From the NCBI GenBank assembly GCA_937995825.1, contig CALKJO010000002.1:62001-126000 (forward strand): DNA of 64,000 nucleotides. Reading direction: 5' to 3'. This DNA is from an uncultured Anaerolineae bacterium (GTDB taxonomy: Bacteria; Chloroflexota; Anaerolineae; Aggregatilineales; Phototrophicaceae). The notes beneath the pieces were generated by a model, which ran no database searches, had not been told where the DNA came from, and worked only from the letters and a program-made list of their open reading frames with translations. The stretch's first letter is position 1, and each line of letters starts with the position of its first letter. The position numbers and the translations under genes were made by a program. Positions 27,401-34,241 of the stretch are shown here, in pieces.

Positions 27401-27726
27401 CCGGGCTGGATGAGGACGACACGGCGGAATTCTACCTGCTGCTGGCGCTGCGGCGCTCCGCCGCGATCAACGCTGTGCCGCTGGTGCTGGATGCCTTGTC
27501 GGGAATCGCCGCGCTGTGGGCGAAGCGCGGCGATCACGCCCGCGCCGCTGCAGTCTACGGGCTGGCGCTCAGCCACCCCTCGACTGATACCGACCTCAAG
27601 CACACCGTCACCCCCCTGATCGACGCCCTCCGCCCGCATCTCGACGCCGCCGCGCTCGAAGCCGCGCTCGAACGCGGCAAAGCGCTCGATCTTAATTCAC
27701 TCGTCGCGCAAATCCTGGAACAATAA
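24469..27726 (+). CDS. Ser/Thr protein kinase fused to an AAA-type ATPase and TPR repeats
   Basis: A 1085-residue cytosolic protein. Residues 8-310 form a Hanks-type kinase: IGSGSMGEVYRAHD, VALKRV (Lys38), HRDLKPGNVL (catalytic Asp178), DFG (199-201) and APE. Residues 335-650 form an ATPase of the STAND/MalT-like type: FVGRDAEL, Walker A GGESGVGKS (363-371) and Walker B ALIILEDIHWA (about 478-488). From about 680 to the end there are TPR-like helical repeats (AYNLGQFHEALRLLRRAAEL and others). This is the layout of PknK-like regulators, which couple phosphorylation with a scaffold. There is no C-terminal LuxR HTH, so the output is probably phosphorylation or protein interaction. The start is one base after the preceding stop. 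Confidence 0.88.
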   Translation: MSGLVAGRYCRLDRIGSGSMGEVYRAHDRLTGKTVALKRVLVLTSTLSFASRTSDSSKQALNLALAREFRVLASLRHPHIISVLDYGFTPADDTPSAKTPALDEQDTRILTPFGALDDQPIRRAHLRHMQPFFTMDYLQSAQPFDRAALGLTVTALIELTTQMLQALSYLHRHGILHRDLKPGNVLVTREGGKQRLRLVDFGLSDAVGTSAMLSGTLLYLAPEALMGQPLSAAADLYAVGVMLYEALAGHNPFSGSPNLIHDIQTRIPDMTPLFASAQARQSPGLIAVIERLLAKDPLDRFESADHLIAALHESVGLPPLDENAQIRDSFLQAARFVGRDAELATLTDALEDALQGKGSVWLVGGESGVGKSRLLEELRTHALVSGAVALRGQGVSSGGQPFQLWRDPARRLSLALMADDETLSEDVYNDARVLSWIVPDIDLLIGQAIPPVPSADALGKMQRLAGALLAALRRLNAPALIILEDIHWALESLELLKLLIPAAARMPLLIVASCRDDERPDLPTDLPGARLLRLNRLDDNAIETLSAAMLGEEHLSVQLLALLRRETEGNAFFLVETVRALADQAGRLADISRAALPEQVLAGGVLDVIRRRLGRVPSHARPLLEHAAVAGRQIDLNVISRALSAEVKQIEPLLQAAADAAVLEVSDGVWRFSHDKLRETLLADMAAEKRAALDRAVAQAIEAAYPDDDDQAAALTQHWHQAGDLGKEAHFAYRAGSKAYNLGQFHEALRLLRRAAELMPPSALEHWDANFLIAKAYRFLGALDTVVELAKSAVETAKAMNDEARQLRSIIELIYVLQLLGRRDEADALLAEALPRAEALGEPIILMSILNRAGFQAGSGGDLDKALTCHLRAQAIGDVHGSEEDKMILLNNLSQIYYYKGDIDEALSIGEQLIRTYRAMNNMHYLSDTYGNQGVLLWSSGRYTDAIPVLEKALELNVRLGKEQNEATTLITMGYCYAGLDEDDTAEFYLLLALRRSAAINAVPLVLDALSGIAALWAKRGDHARAAAVYGLALSHPSTDTDLKHTVTPLIDALRPHLDAAALEAALERGKALDLNSLVAQILEQ

Positions 27727-27740
27727 ATCCAGAGGGAATT

Positions 27741-27746
27741 TATAAT
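27741..27746 (+). promoter_or_regulatory. -10 box (TATAAT) upstream of a glycosyltransferase gene
   Basis: TATAAT lies 21 nt before the TTG start at 27768, in the short gap after the kinase gene, which implies a very short leader. No -35 hexamer is recognisable because the upstream DNA is the kinase coding sequence. Confidence 0.42.
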
Positions 27747-27767
27747 GTCAACTATGGATGTTCCTGC

Positions 27768-29069
27768 TTGAAGCTCTTTTTTCTGGTTTCTTCGCTTGAC
27801 CTAACCCGTCCATTTAGCGCAACCCCCGCCTGGTGGCAGCTTCTTAAAGGACTGCATGAGATCGGGGTCGAGGTGGTCGCCGCGCCTTATCAGGGTCCGG
27901 CGCTGGAGTCGCCCTGGTGGCGCGGCGCAGCAAATCCCGCCAAGCTGCCCGGCGATCTATATCTGGTCGCACGCGACACCTACCGCAGCACGATGCTGCC
28001 GCTGATCCGCCAGCTCACGAGCGCCGCGCGCCGTCCGCCAGAGCCGACAAAACATAGCACGGCTGAGGTCGCCGCCGCGCTGGACGCCGCCAGCCAGGCT
28101 GCTAAAACCCAGCCCCACTCGCCGATCGTCAACTTGATCGATGAGCCGCTGACCGATAAGCTCAGCCGCGCCGCCGCCCAGACCTTCATCGCGCCGATCT
28201 GGAAACGCTATTTCGATGATCTGCTGCGCCGCGAAAAAGATTTCGACGCCATCATCATCCTGACCGCGCCGCTCAATCACCTGGTCGGGCTGGCGGAGGC
28301 GATCCAGCGCAAGCACGGCATTCCAGTCTTGTATTACGATGGCGATGTCCCAGCGAGTCTGCCGTCGATGCGCGGCTTCGACAGCGGCTTTCGGATTTAT
28401 CACGGGGCGAACCTGCGCGAATATGCCGCGTTCATCAGCAACAGCCACGGCGGCGGTAAAATGCTCAGTGACCTCGGCGCGCAGCAGGTTCACACGCTCT
28501 ATTACGGAGTCGATCCCGATCTCTTCGCCCCCATTGACGTGCCGGCACAGGACATCGACCTGTTTTTCTACGGACACGGGCGCGAATACCGCGATCACTG
28601 GATCGATGCCATGATCGCCCAGCCCGCCCGCGCCCTGCCCGATGCGCGCTTTGCCGTCCGCGGGACAAAGCTGGGCAATCTCGGCAGAGTCGAACTGCTG
28701 CCGTATCTGAGCTTCAGCAAACTGCGCCAATACGCCTGCCGCAGCCGGATCAACCTGTGCATCACGCGGGCTGCCCATGCCAGCGTGTTCGCCTCCTCCT
28801 CATCGCGTCCATTCGAACTTGCCAGCATGGGCGCGTGCATCGTCTCCAATCCATATCTGGGCATCGAAACCTGGTTTGAGCCGGGGCGCGAGCTGTTTGT
28901 CGTGGGGACGGCGGACGAAGCCATTGACCGCTACCGCTATCTGCTCCGCCACGACACCGAGCGCCGCGCAGCGGGCGAGGCGGCGCGCGCGCGCATCCTC
29001 AAACAGCACACCCACCGCCATCGCGCTCAAGAGCTTGTCCAGATCGTGCGTCAATATGCCCGCTCCTGA
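27768..29069 (+). CDS. Glycosyltransferase, GT-B type (CgeB-like)
   Basis: A 433-residue GT-B protein. N-terminus MKLFFLVSSLDL; the middle has LYYDGDVPASLPSM and the linker IDLFFYGHGREYRDHW; the C-terminal half contains YLSFSKLRQYACRSRINL and SSRPFELASMGACIVSNP, the nucleotide-sugar-binding block of the CgeB/GT1-GT4-like group. The final LVQIVRQY helix is typical. TTG at 27768 is the only plausible start: upstream ATGs are in other frames or are followed at once by a stop. The target glycan is unknown. It may be independent of the kinase gene because a -10 box lies in the gap. Confidence 0.8.
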   Translation: MKLFFLVSSLDLTRPFSATPAWWQLLKGLHEIGVEVVAAPYQGPALESPWWRGAANPAKLPGDLYLVARDTYRSTMLPLIRQLTSAARRPPEPTKHSTAEVAAALDAASQAAKTQPHSPIVNLIDEPLTDKLSRAAAQTFIAPIWKRYFDDLLRREKDFDAIIILTAPLNHLVGLAEAIQRKHGIPVLYYDGDVPASLPSMRGFDSGFRIYHGANLREYAAFISNSHGGGKMLSDLGAQQVHTLYYGVDPDLFAPIDVPAQDIDLFFYGHGREYRDHWIDAMIAQPARALPDARFAVRGTKLGNLGRVELLPYLSFSKLRQYACRSRINLCITRAAHASVFASSSSRPFELASMGACIVSNPYLGIETWFEPGRELFVVGTADEAIDRYRYLLRHDTERRAAGEAARARILKQHTHRHRAQELVQIVRQYARS

Positions 29070-29123
29070 CCCCTCCTCCACCGCCCTAGCCCGTTAAACA
29101 TCGTTAACACCAGCACAGACCGC

Positions 29124-29153
29124 TTGACAACCATCCCCGAGTCATGTTAGGGT
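29124..29153 (+). promoter_or_regulatory. Candidate promoter of the small HTH gene
   Basis: A perfect -35 TTGACA at 29124-29129 is followed after 18 nt by TAGGGT, a weak -10. The start codon is at 29180. The perfect -35 is unusual in this window, where most boxes lack one. Confidence 0.4.
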
Positions 29154-29179
29154 GATGTAGAGTAGCGAAAGGTGAAAGC

Positions 29180-29395
29180 ATGTCCGAGATCATCAAACCC
29201 GCGATTGAGCCAGGAGCCGTCTATTCGCGCCAAGAAGCCGCGCGCGCATTAGGCATCAGTCTCAGCACGCTTAAGCGCCTGATGAAAAACGGACATCTCC
29301 AAGTGAGCAAACCCCATGGGATGCGCCGAGTCTTCATCACCGGCGAGAGCATCCTGGCGATGCTGAACAATACGGTTGTGGAGCGAGGTGCGTGA
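29180..29395 (+). CDS. Excisionase-family helix-turn-helix DNA-binding protein
   Basis: A 71-residue protein with a single MerR/Xis-type winged HTH: YSRQEAARALGISLSTLKRL, then KNGHLQVSKPHGMRRVFITG and a final helix. Domains of this kind bind DNA as excisionases of integrating elements or as small regulators. AAAGGTGA lies just upstream of the ATG. The stop overlaps the start of a 47-codon ORF (TGATG), and a strong terminator follows. No integrase or attachment site is visible nearby, so mobility is only suspected. Confidence 0.8.
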   Translation: MSEIIKPAIEPGAVYSRQEAARALGISLSTLKRLMKNGHLQVSKPHGMRRVFITGESILAMLNNTVVERGA

Positions 29396-29538
29396 TGACG
29401 CCCAGCGTCTCCTCCCGTCTCCTGCTTCTTGACCACGCGCCCCAGGCTCGACTCCGCCTCATGACGCAGATCGTCCTGGCAGCGTCCGGAAAAGTTAGCA
29501 TCGGTCAATCCCACGCGAGGAAATTCAGCGGCGGCTGA
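29395..29538 (+). CDS. Possible small protein, 47 residues, coupled to the HTH gene
   Basis: The ATG at 29395 overlaps the HTH stop (TGATG) and the frame runs to TGA at 29536. The product begins MTPSVSSRLLLLDHAPQ and is basic and hydrophobic with no family resemblance. It ends 28 bp before a strong terminator, so it would be inside the same transcript. Support is only positional: the start-stop overlap and the terminator. It may be a chance ORF. Confidence 0.35.
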   Translation: MTPSVSSRLLLLDHAPQARLRLMTQIVLAASGKVSIGQSHARKFSGG

Positions 29539-29566
29539 TCTTCCTCCCCCAATCAGGGTTCCCGAG

Positions 29567-29601
29567 AGGGGCGTGAGATTGAAAAGCTCGCGCCCCTTTT
29601 T
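29567..29601 (+). terminator. Rho-independent terminator after the HTH gene
   Basis: AGGGGCGTGAG (29567-29577) pairs with CTCGCGCCCCT (29587-29597), 11 bp with one mismatch and a 9-nt loop, followed by TTTTT. It ends the HTH mini-operon. Confidence 0.75.
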
Positions 29602-29640
29602 GATGCGAGATGAAATACTGCAAACACGAGGTGAAATCGC

Positions 29641-29946
29641 ATGGGCTTGCTGCTTCCACTATCAGTGCTTTACCCACCCATCACGTCCGGTCAGCGCCCG
29701 CTGTTCGATGAGCAGTTTGAGCGCCTGCTAGCAGCCCTCGACGACCTCCACACCGCCGCCAGTGAAGGCACGCTCGCCGCGCTCACCACCCTGAGTCACC
29801 GGGAGCTGATCGGCTGGCTCAATGACCTGATTTACACCGCCAGCGAAACGCTGGATGAACTTGCTGATCACGGCGGGGAAACAAGCGGCTTTCCGCCCCC
29901 GCTGACGGTCTTACGGCGCTCTGAGATAGATCAGCGCCGCAAATAA
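29641..29946 (+). CDS. Hypothetical protein, 101 residues
   Basis: A soluble, largely helical 101-residue protein (LFDEQFERLLAALDDLHTAA, then LSHRELIGWLNDLIYTASETLDELADH). No family was recognised. It starts 40 bp after the HTH terminator with no clear Shine-Dalgarno sequence, and lies in the low-density 29.1-30.2 kb stretch of small genes. Codon use is similar to neighbours. Confidence 0.5.
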   Translation: MGLLLPLSVLYPPITSGQRPLFDEQFERLLAALDDLHTAASEGTLAALTTLSHRELIGWLNDLIYTASETLDELADHGGETSGFPPPLTVLRRSEIDQRRK

Positions 29947-30003
29947 GGTCGCATCTCATCGCCCGCTGTTATCGACGCATCCGGCGCACAAGGACGTACA
30001 GTT

Positions 30004-30138
30004 ATGTGTCATTACAACGACATAAACCCAGCATTCGCCCTCAAACACGGAGACGCCCCTGTCTTTCGCCGCGCAGCGCCGCGCTCTTATTATAAAAGCA
30101 CCCTTCCCGAACCGGACTGCAATTCACTCATCGACTGA
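30004..30138 (+). CDS. Possible small protein, 44 residues
   Basis: An ATG at 30004 opens a 44-codon frame ending at TGA 30136-30138. The product (MCHYNDINPAFALKHGDAP ...) is polar and matches nothing I know. Its stop is 15 bp before a strong terminator, the main reason to list it. It could be non-coding. Confidence 0.28.
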   Translation: MCHYNDINPAFALKHGDAPVFRRAAPRSYYKSTLPEPDCNSLID

Positions 30139-30153
30139 GACGTATTGCTAGCG

Positions 30154-30184
30154 AAAAGACCAGGTCACATGATCTGGTCTTTTT
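30154..30184. terminator. Strong bidirectional rho-independent terminator
   Basis: AAAAGACCAG (30154-30163) pairs perfectly with CTGGTCTTTT (30174-30183) around a 10-nt loop; the flanking A-run and T-run give a U-tract in either direction. It sits between plus-strand small ORFs and the minus-strand DUF4342 gene, ending both. Confidence 0.85.
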
Positions 30185-30203
30185 GCCGCTCCTGCGCCTG
30201 GCG

Positions 30204-30536
30204 TCACTCCTCAAGCCGGTTGGTCAGGTCGTCGTTCTTGTCCTTTTCCATCAGCTCCTCGCGCACAATCTCCAGCTTGACGCGCGCAACCAGCGCCGCC
30301 AGCGCGCCAATCGCCGCCAGCGGCGGGGCGAACAGCGCCAGCGCGACACCCGCGCCCGCGCCAATCGTCAGCGGAACCTCCAGCAGAACGCGATCATCTG
30401 GATTGCGGATGATCAAACGGCGGACATTCCCCTGCTCAATCAAATCCTTGACAGTCTCAACAAGCTGATTGCCGGTGATCTCAACTTCCTCGGTGAACGT
30501 GCGACGATCCTGGGGATTCGGATTCTGACTGGTCAT
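30204..30536 (-). CDS. DUF4342 domain protein
   Basis: A 110-residue protein. The middle has the DUF4342 pattern: a UBA-like helical part (EEVEITGNQLVETVKDLIEQ), then GNVRRLIIRN and DRVLLEVPLTIGAGAG, and a hydrophobic helix (ALALFAPPLAAIGALAALVARV), followed by a charged helix. It is probably membrane-associated; function unknown in the family. The ATG at 30536 has GGAG 6 nt upstream and is preferred to an in-frame start ten codons earlier (30566). It is monocistronic, ending at the bidirectional terminator. Confidence 0.82.
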   Translation of the reverse strand: MTSQNPNPQDRRTFTEEVEITGNQLVETVKDLIEQGNVRRLIIRNPDDRVLLEVPLTIGAGAGVALALFAPPLAAIGALAALVARVKLEIVREELMEKDKNDDLTNRLEE

Positions 30537-30862
30537 CTGGGTCTCCTCTCGGTCATTCTCGGTCATGCGCGTGCTTTTCTCTCTGAAATTAGATCCGCGC
30601 CAAGAGAGGCGCTGTTGGTCAATTCACGACTCTATACGTCGAATCTCCATTGTGGGTTGCGTCGAAGGACTGCTGTCTCATCCGCCGTTCTCTCTGCCCC
30701 GCTGCGGTCTCTGCGTCTAGTCGGCTGGTTCGCTAAATTGAAGCCACTCCCCGGGAATGGGCAGCACGTCCTGTTTGCCCTGCGCCGATCGCTGGCTATA
30801 ATCGAGTCTGATGATAAAATCATTCGGCTGGCAAGCCAGCCTCAAAGCAGGAGCGCCTGACC
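30537..30862. other. 326-bp divergent intergenic region
   Basis: The region between the DUF4342 gene (-) and the PA14/SH3 gene (+). It contains the TATAAT box at 30797 and, around 30690-30720, a reverse-complement relative of the GCAGAGACGC motif also present near 757 and 6600. Open frames crossing it have no recognisable protein character. It looks like decayed repeat sequence plus regulatory DNA. Confidence 0.5.
30797..30802 (+). promoter_or_regulatory. -10 box (GGC-TATAAT) of the PA14/SH3 gene
   Basis: A perfect TATAAT preceded by GGC, 60 nt upstream of the ATG at 30863, in the divergent intergenic region. It matches the GGCTAYAAT boxes at 43641 and 43693. Confidence 0.5.
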
Positions 30863-31972
30863 ATGACGGACTCACCTTTACCCCTTTCGCGCCGCGCCTC
30901 GTTTGCAGTGGTGGCGTCGCTGATCAGCCTGCTGGCGCTGCTGCTCGCCTTTCCCCCGCTGACCGCCGAGTCCCAGGGCTTGCAGTTCGGGACAGGCTGG
31001 CAGGGGCAGGCGTGGAACAACCTCGATTTCTCCGGTCAGCCCGTGCATACTCTGGTCATCCCCGCCGGACTCAACTTCAACTGGGGCTTGGGATCGCCCG
31101 ACCCGACCGTCAACGTCGATAATTGGTCGGCGCGCTTCGACTCCGTGCAGGTCTTGAACCAGGGGACGTACGAATTCATCACCTCGTATGACGATGCCGT
31201 GCGCATCTACATCGACAATATCCTCGTCCTGGATCGCTTCAACGGACCCCCCGCCAACGATGTTCGTTTTCAGCAAACCTTGACCGCCGGCGCGCACCTC
31301 TTCCGCGTTGAATTCCGTGAATTCACCGATACGGCGCTGCTCCTCTTCGCCTGGCAGCAGATCACCGGCTTGCCCCCTGGCGTCACGCCCGGCTTTGCCA
31401 CCGTGACCCCCTTCGGGACGCCCGATCTCCCCACCGCCACCCCGACTCCGGCAGGTCCGCAGGCGTCGATTGCCGGCGTGCGCGGGCTGGCGCTGCGAAC
31501 CGGTCCGTATCTCGGCGCGAGCTTCATCACCACCATCACCCCCGACGCGCCCATCGTCATCCTCGGTCGCAACCGCGATGAAGGCATCTATAACTGGTAT
31601 TACCTCCAGATCGGCGAGCGGCGCGGCTGGGCATCCGGTCGCTATCTCCGCGTCAATGTCCCCGACATCAACCAGATTCCGGTGATCGGGGCGGAAAACT
31701 TCGATAACATCGACGGCGCGCCCGACATCGGCGCGCGCGCCATCACCCGCGCCGTCATGAATGTCCGCCGCCGTCCCTCCCCGCGCGCCGGCATCGTCGG
31801 CTCGATCCCCTGGGGCGGAGTCGCCGAGCTGATCGGGCGCACCGTCCAGGCGGGGACGAACCGCTGGCTCCACGTCCGCTATTACACCGATGATGGGCAG
31901 GTCATCGTCGGCTGGATCGATGCCCGCTGGGTGACGGTGCAGGGCGAACTCTTCAACGTCCCGATCCGCTGA
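30863..31972 (+). CDS. Exported PA14-like and SH3-domain protein
   Basis: A 369-residue protein: signal sequence or anchor 11-35, a PA14-like beta-barrel 40-170 (GTYEFITSYDDAVRIYIDN, LTAGAHLFRVEFREFTDTA), a short TPTPAGP linker, then two SH3-type domains (about 195-265 and 283-365; the second with ITRAVMNVRRRPSPRAGIVG). PA14 modules bind carbohydrate or peptide ligands outside the cell, and bacterial SH3 modules bind wall polymers. There is no catalytic domain, so it is probably a surface binding protein. The gap of 10 bp to the protease gene suggests an operon, which also continues into the alcohol dehydrogenase gene 2 bp further on. Confidence 0.8.
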   Translation: MTDSPLPLSRRASFAVVASLISLLALLLAFPPLTAESQGLQFGTGWQGQAWNNLDFSGQPVHTLVIPAGLNFNWGLGSPDPTVNVDNWSARFDSVQVLNQGTYEFITSYDDAVRIYIDNILVLDRFNGPPANDVRFQQTLTAGAHLFRVEFREFTDTALLLFAWQQITGLPPGVTPGFATVTPFGTPDLPTATPTPAGPQASIAGVRGLALRTGPYLGASFITTITPDAPIVILGRNRDEGIYNWYYLQIGERRGWASGRYLRVNVPDINQIPVIGAENFDNIDGAPDIGARAITRAVMNVRRRPSPRAGIVGSIPWGGVAELIGRTVQAGTNRWLHVRYYTDDGQVIVGWIDARWVTVQGELFNVPIR

Positions 31973-31982
31973 GAGCGCAAGC

Positions 31983-33086
31983 ATGGCAGTCCAGCTCCAA
32001 AACGCGGATTTTCAACGCATCACGCGCATCATCAGTCTGCTTCCGACCTGGCGCAAGACCGACGGACGCATCAGCCTGATCGACGCCGCCTTTCGCGGTA
32101 AAGCGCGCGGCGACATCATCCGCGTCAGCATCGACTATGAAGGCGACGCGCTCACCACCGCCGTCAATGTCGTCGCCTACCTGCTCGACTTCGGCGAGGT
32201 CGAGCCAAAAGAACACGCCCTCACCCTCCTGCTCAAATACGTCCTCGAGACCACCGGCGGCGGCGACAGCGCCGACTTCCTCACCGCCATCATCGACCAG
32301 ATCGGGCGTCAGCTGGACAGCCGCACCGACTCCCCCATCCCCTCCCGCCCGATTGACTCCTGGCGCGGCTTGGACAACGACGCCTCCGTCCAGGAAAAGA
32401 TCATCGGCGAGAACACGCTGCGCCATCTCTATCTGCTCATGAGAGGACTGCGCGCCGCCCGCGCCGTCGTCCACATCGCCCTGCCAACCTATCGCGGCGA
32501 TCTCTTCGGCACGGGCTTCATGATCGCGCCCAATCTGCTCATCACCAACAATCACGTCCTCGCCCAGCCAGATCAGGCGGCGCAGGCGCGCTTCCAGTTC
32601 AACTACGAGCTGGACATCGACGGTAAGCTTAACCTTCAAAACATCCGCCTCGCCGCTTTCAAGCGCGGCGGCATCTTCTACACCAACCAGACGCTTGACT
32701 TCACCATCCTCGAATTGGACATGCCCCCGCCCGACTTCATCCCCCTGACGCTGCGCCCGACTCCCATCTGCCAAGTCGATGATCGTGTCAACATCATCCA
32801 GCATCCGGCGGGCGAAGCCAAGCAGATTTCGATGCAGAACAACCGCGTCCAGTATGCCGATGTCAAAATCGTCCAGTACACCACCACAACCCTGCCCGGC
32901 TCTTCCGGATCGCCGGTCATGGACGACGACTTCCAGGTCGTCGCCATTCACCACAGCGGCGGCAATCTGCTCGAACCCGGCTCAGAGCGCCGCTACAACC
33001 GCAACGCCGGCACAACCATGAAAGCCGTCCTGGACGATCTGCGCGCCCATCTCCCCACTGTCATCCCAGCCTTCAAGGTGGTCTGA
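31983..33086 (+). CDS. Trypsin-like serine protease with putative effector-associated N-terminal domain
   Basis: A 367-residue protein without signal peptide. Residues 1-105 form a small all-helical domain (FQRITRIISLLPTWR, GRISLIDAAF, AVNVVAYLLDFGEV) resembling effector-associated domains (EADs) that recruit effectors in bacterial conflict systems; I consider this a likely but unproven match. Residues 145-355 form a trypsin-fold protease with a complete triad: His191 in GTGFMIAPNLLITNNHV, Asp239 in TLDFTILELD and Ser308 in LPGSSGSPV. A cytosolic trypsin with such an adaptor would fit regulated self- or target-cleavage. No partner with a matching EAD is visible here. The next gene starts 2 bp later. 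Confidence 0.8.
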   Translation: MAVQLQNADFQRITRIISLLPTWRKTDGRISLIDAAFRGKARGDIIRVSIDYEGDALTTAVNVVAYLLDFGEVEPKEHALTLLLKYVLETTGGGDSADFLTAIIDQIGRQLDSRTDSPIPSRPIDSWRGLDNDASVQEKIIGENTLRHLYLLMRGLRAARAVVHIALPTYRGDLFGTGFMIAPNLLITNNHVLAQPDQAAQARFQFNYELDIDGKLNLQNIRLAAFKRGGIFYTNQTLDFTILELDMPPPDFIPLTLRPTPICQVDDRVNIIQHPAGEAKQISMQNNRVQYADVKIVQYTTTTLPGSSGSPVMDDDFQVVAIHHSGGNLLEPGSERRYNRNAGTTMKAVLDDLRAHLPTVIPAFKVV

Positions 33087-33088
33087 CC

Positions 33089-34234
33089 ATGCTCAACTTC
33101 GAATTTGCAACCGCCGCCCGCATCATCTTCGGCGCGGGCGCGCTGCGCGGCATCGGTGACATCGCCGCCGGACTCGGTCGCCGCGCCCTGATCGTCACCG
33201 GCAGCCATCCGGCGCGCGCGGACAAGCTCGCCCACCTCCTAGCCGCCGCTGGCGTTGAGAGCGCACGCTTCGCCGTGTCGGGCGAGCCAAAAATCGACGA
33301 TGCCCGTAACGGCATGGCGGCGGCGCGCGCCTTCCGCGCAGACCTGGTCATCGGCTTCGGCGGCGGCAGCGCGCTGGACGCCGGCAAAGCCATCGCCGCG
33401 CTCGCTGCCAACGGCGGCGACCCGCTCGATTACCTCGAAGTCATCGGCGGCAATCAGCCCCTGACTCAGCCCGCCATCCCCTTCATCGCCATCCCCACCA
33501 CCGCCGGGACGGGTTCGGAAGTCACGCGCAACGCCGTGCTGGCATCGCCGGAGCATCGGGTCAAAGTCAGTATGCGCAGCCCCTCAATGCTGGCAAAAGT
33601 CGCGCTCGTCGATCCCGAACTGACCTACGACTCGCCGCCTTCAGTGACCGCCGCCAGCGGCATCGACGCCTTGACCCAGGTCATCGAGCCGTATGTGTCC
33701 AACGCCGCCAACCCGATCATCGATGGCATCTGCCGCGAAGGCATCCGCCGCGCCGCATCGCTTCAGCGCGCCTATCAGGTCGGCGACGCGCCCTCCCGCG
33801 AGGATATGGCGCTGGCGAGCCTGTTCGGCGGGCTGGCGCTGGCAAATGCACGGCTCGGCGCAGTGCATGGCATCGCTGGACCCCTCGGCGGCATGTTCCC
33901 CGTCCCCCACGGAGTCGCCTGCGGGCGAATGCTGCCGGCTGCCATACGCGTCAACCTGCGCGCCATCGTCCAGCGTGATCCGAATCACCCCGCATATGCC
34001 CGTTACACCGACATCGCTCGCCTGCTGACCGCCGCCGACGACCCCGCCGCCGCCTATCAATTCGTCGAGCGCCTCATCGAAGCCATCAACTTGCCCCGCC
34101 TGCGCGAGTATGGCATTGCGCCCGCCGACTTCGACGCCGTCGCCGAAAAAGCCGAGCGCGCCAGCAGCATGAAAGGCAACCCCATCGCCCTCACCCGCGC
34201 CGAGATCATCGAAATCCTGGAATCCGCCTGGTGA
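33089..34234 (+). CDS. Iron-containing alcohol dehydrogenase
   Basis: A 381-residue Fe-ADH family oxidoreductase. FGGGSALDAGKAIAAL is the NAD(P)-binding loop, PTTAGTGSEVTRNAVL the nucleotide/metal region, ASGIDALTQVIEPYVS the first metal segment and LGAVHGIAGPLGG the second. The position that is His in DALTH of classical family members is Gln (DALTQ), which I believe is normal in one Fe-ADH subgroup. Substrate unknown. It is encoded directly after the EAD-like protease gene but has no evident functional link. It converges with the methyltransferase-nuclease gene across 7 bp. Confidence 0.88.
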   Translation: MLNFEFATAARIIFGAGALRGIGDIAAGLGRRALIVTGSHPARADKLAHLLAAAGVESARFAVSGEPKIDDARNGMAAARAFRADLVIGFGGGSALDAGKAIAALAANGGDPLDYLEVIGGNQPLTQPAIPFIAIPTTAGTGSEVTRNAVLASPEHRVKVSMRSPSMLAKVALVDPELTYDSPPSVTAASGIDALTQVIEPYVSNAANPIIDGICREGIRRAASLQRAYQVGDAPSREDMALASLFGGLALANARLGAVHGIAGPLGGMFPVPHGVACGRMLPAAIRVNLRAIVQRDPNHPAYARYTDIARLLTAADDPAAAYQFVERLIEAINLPRLREYGIAPADFDAVAEKAERASSMKGNPIALTRAEIIEILESAW

Positions 34235-34241
34235 CTCGCCT

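Noticed and set aside
29180..29395. Prophage or integrative element excisionase
   Set aside because: The protein fits an Xis-type HTH, but no integrase, attachment site or phage gene is visible within the window, so the mobile-element label is not supported.
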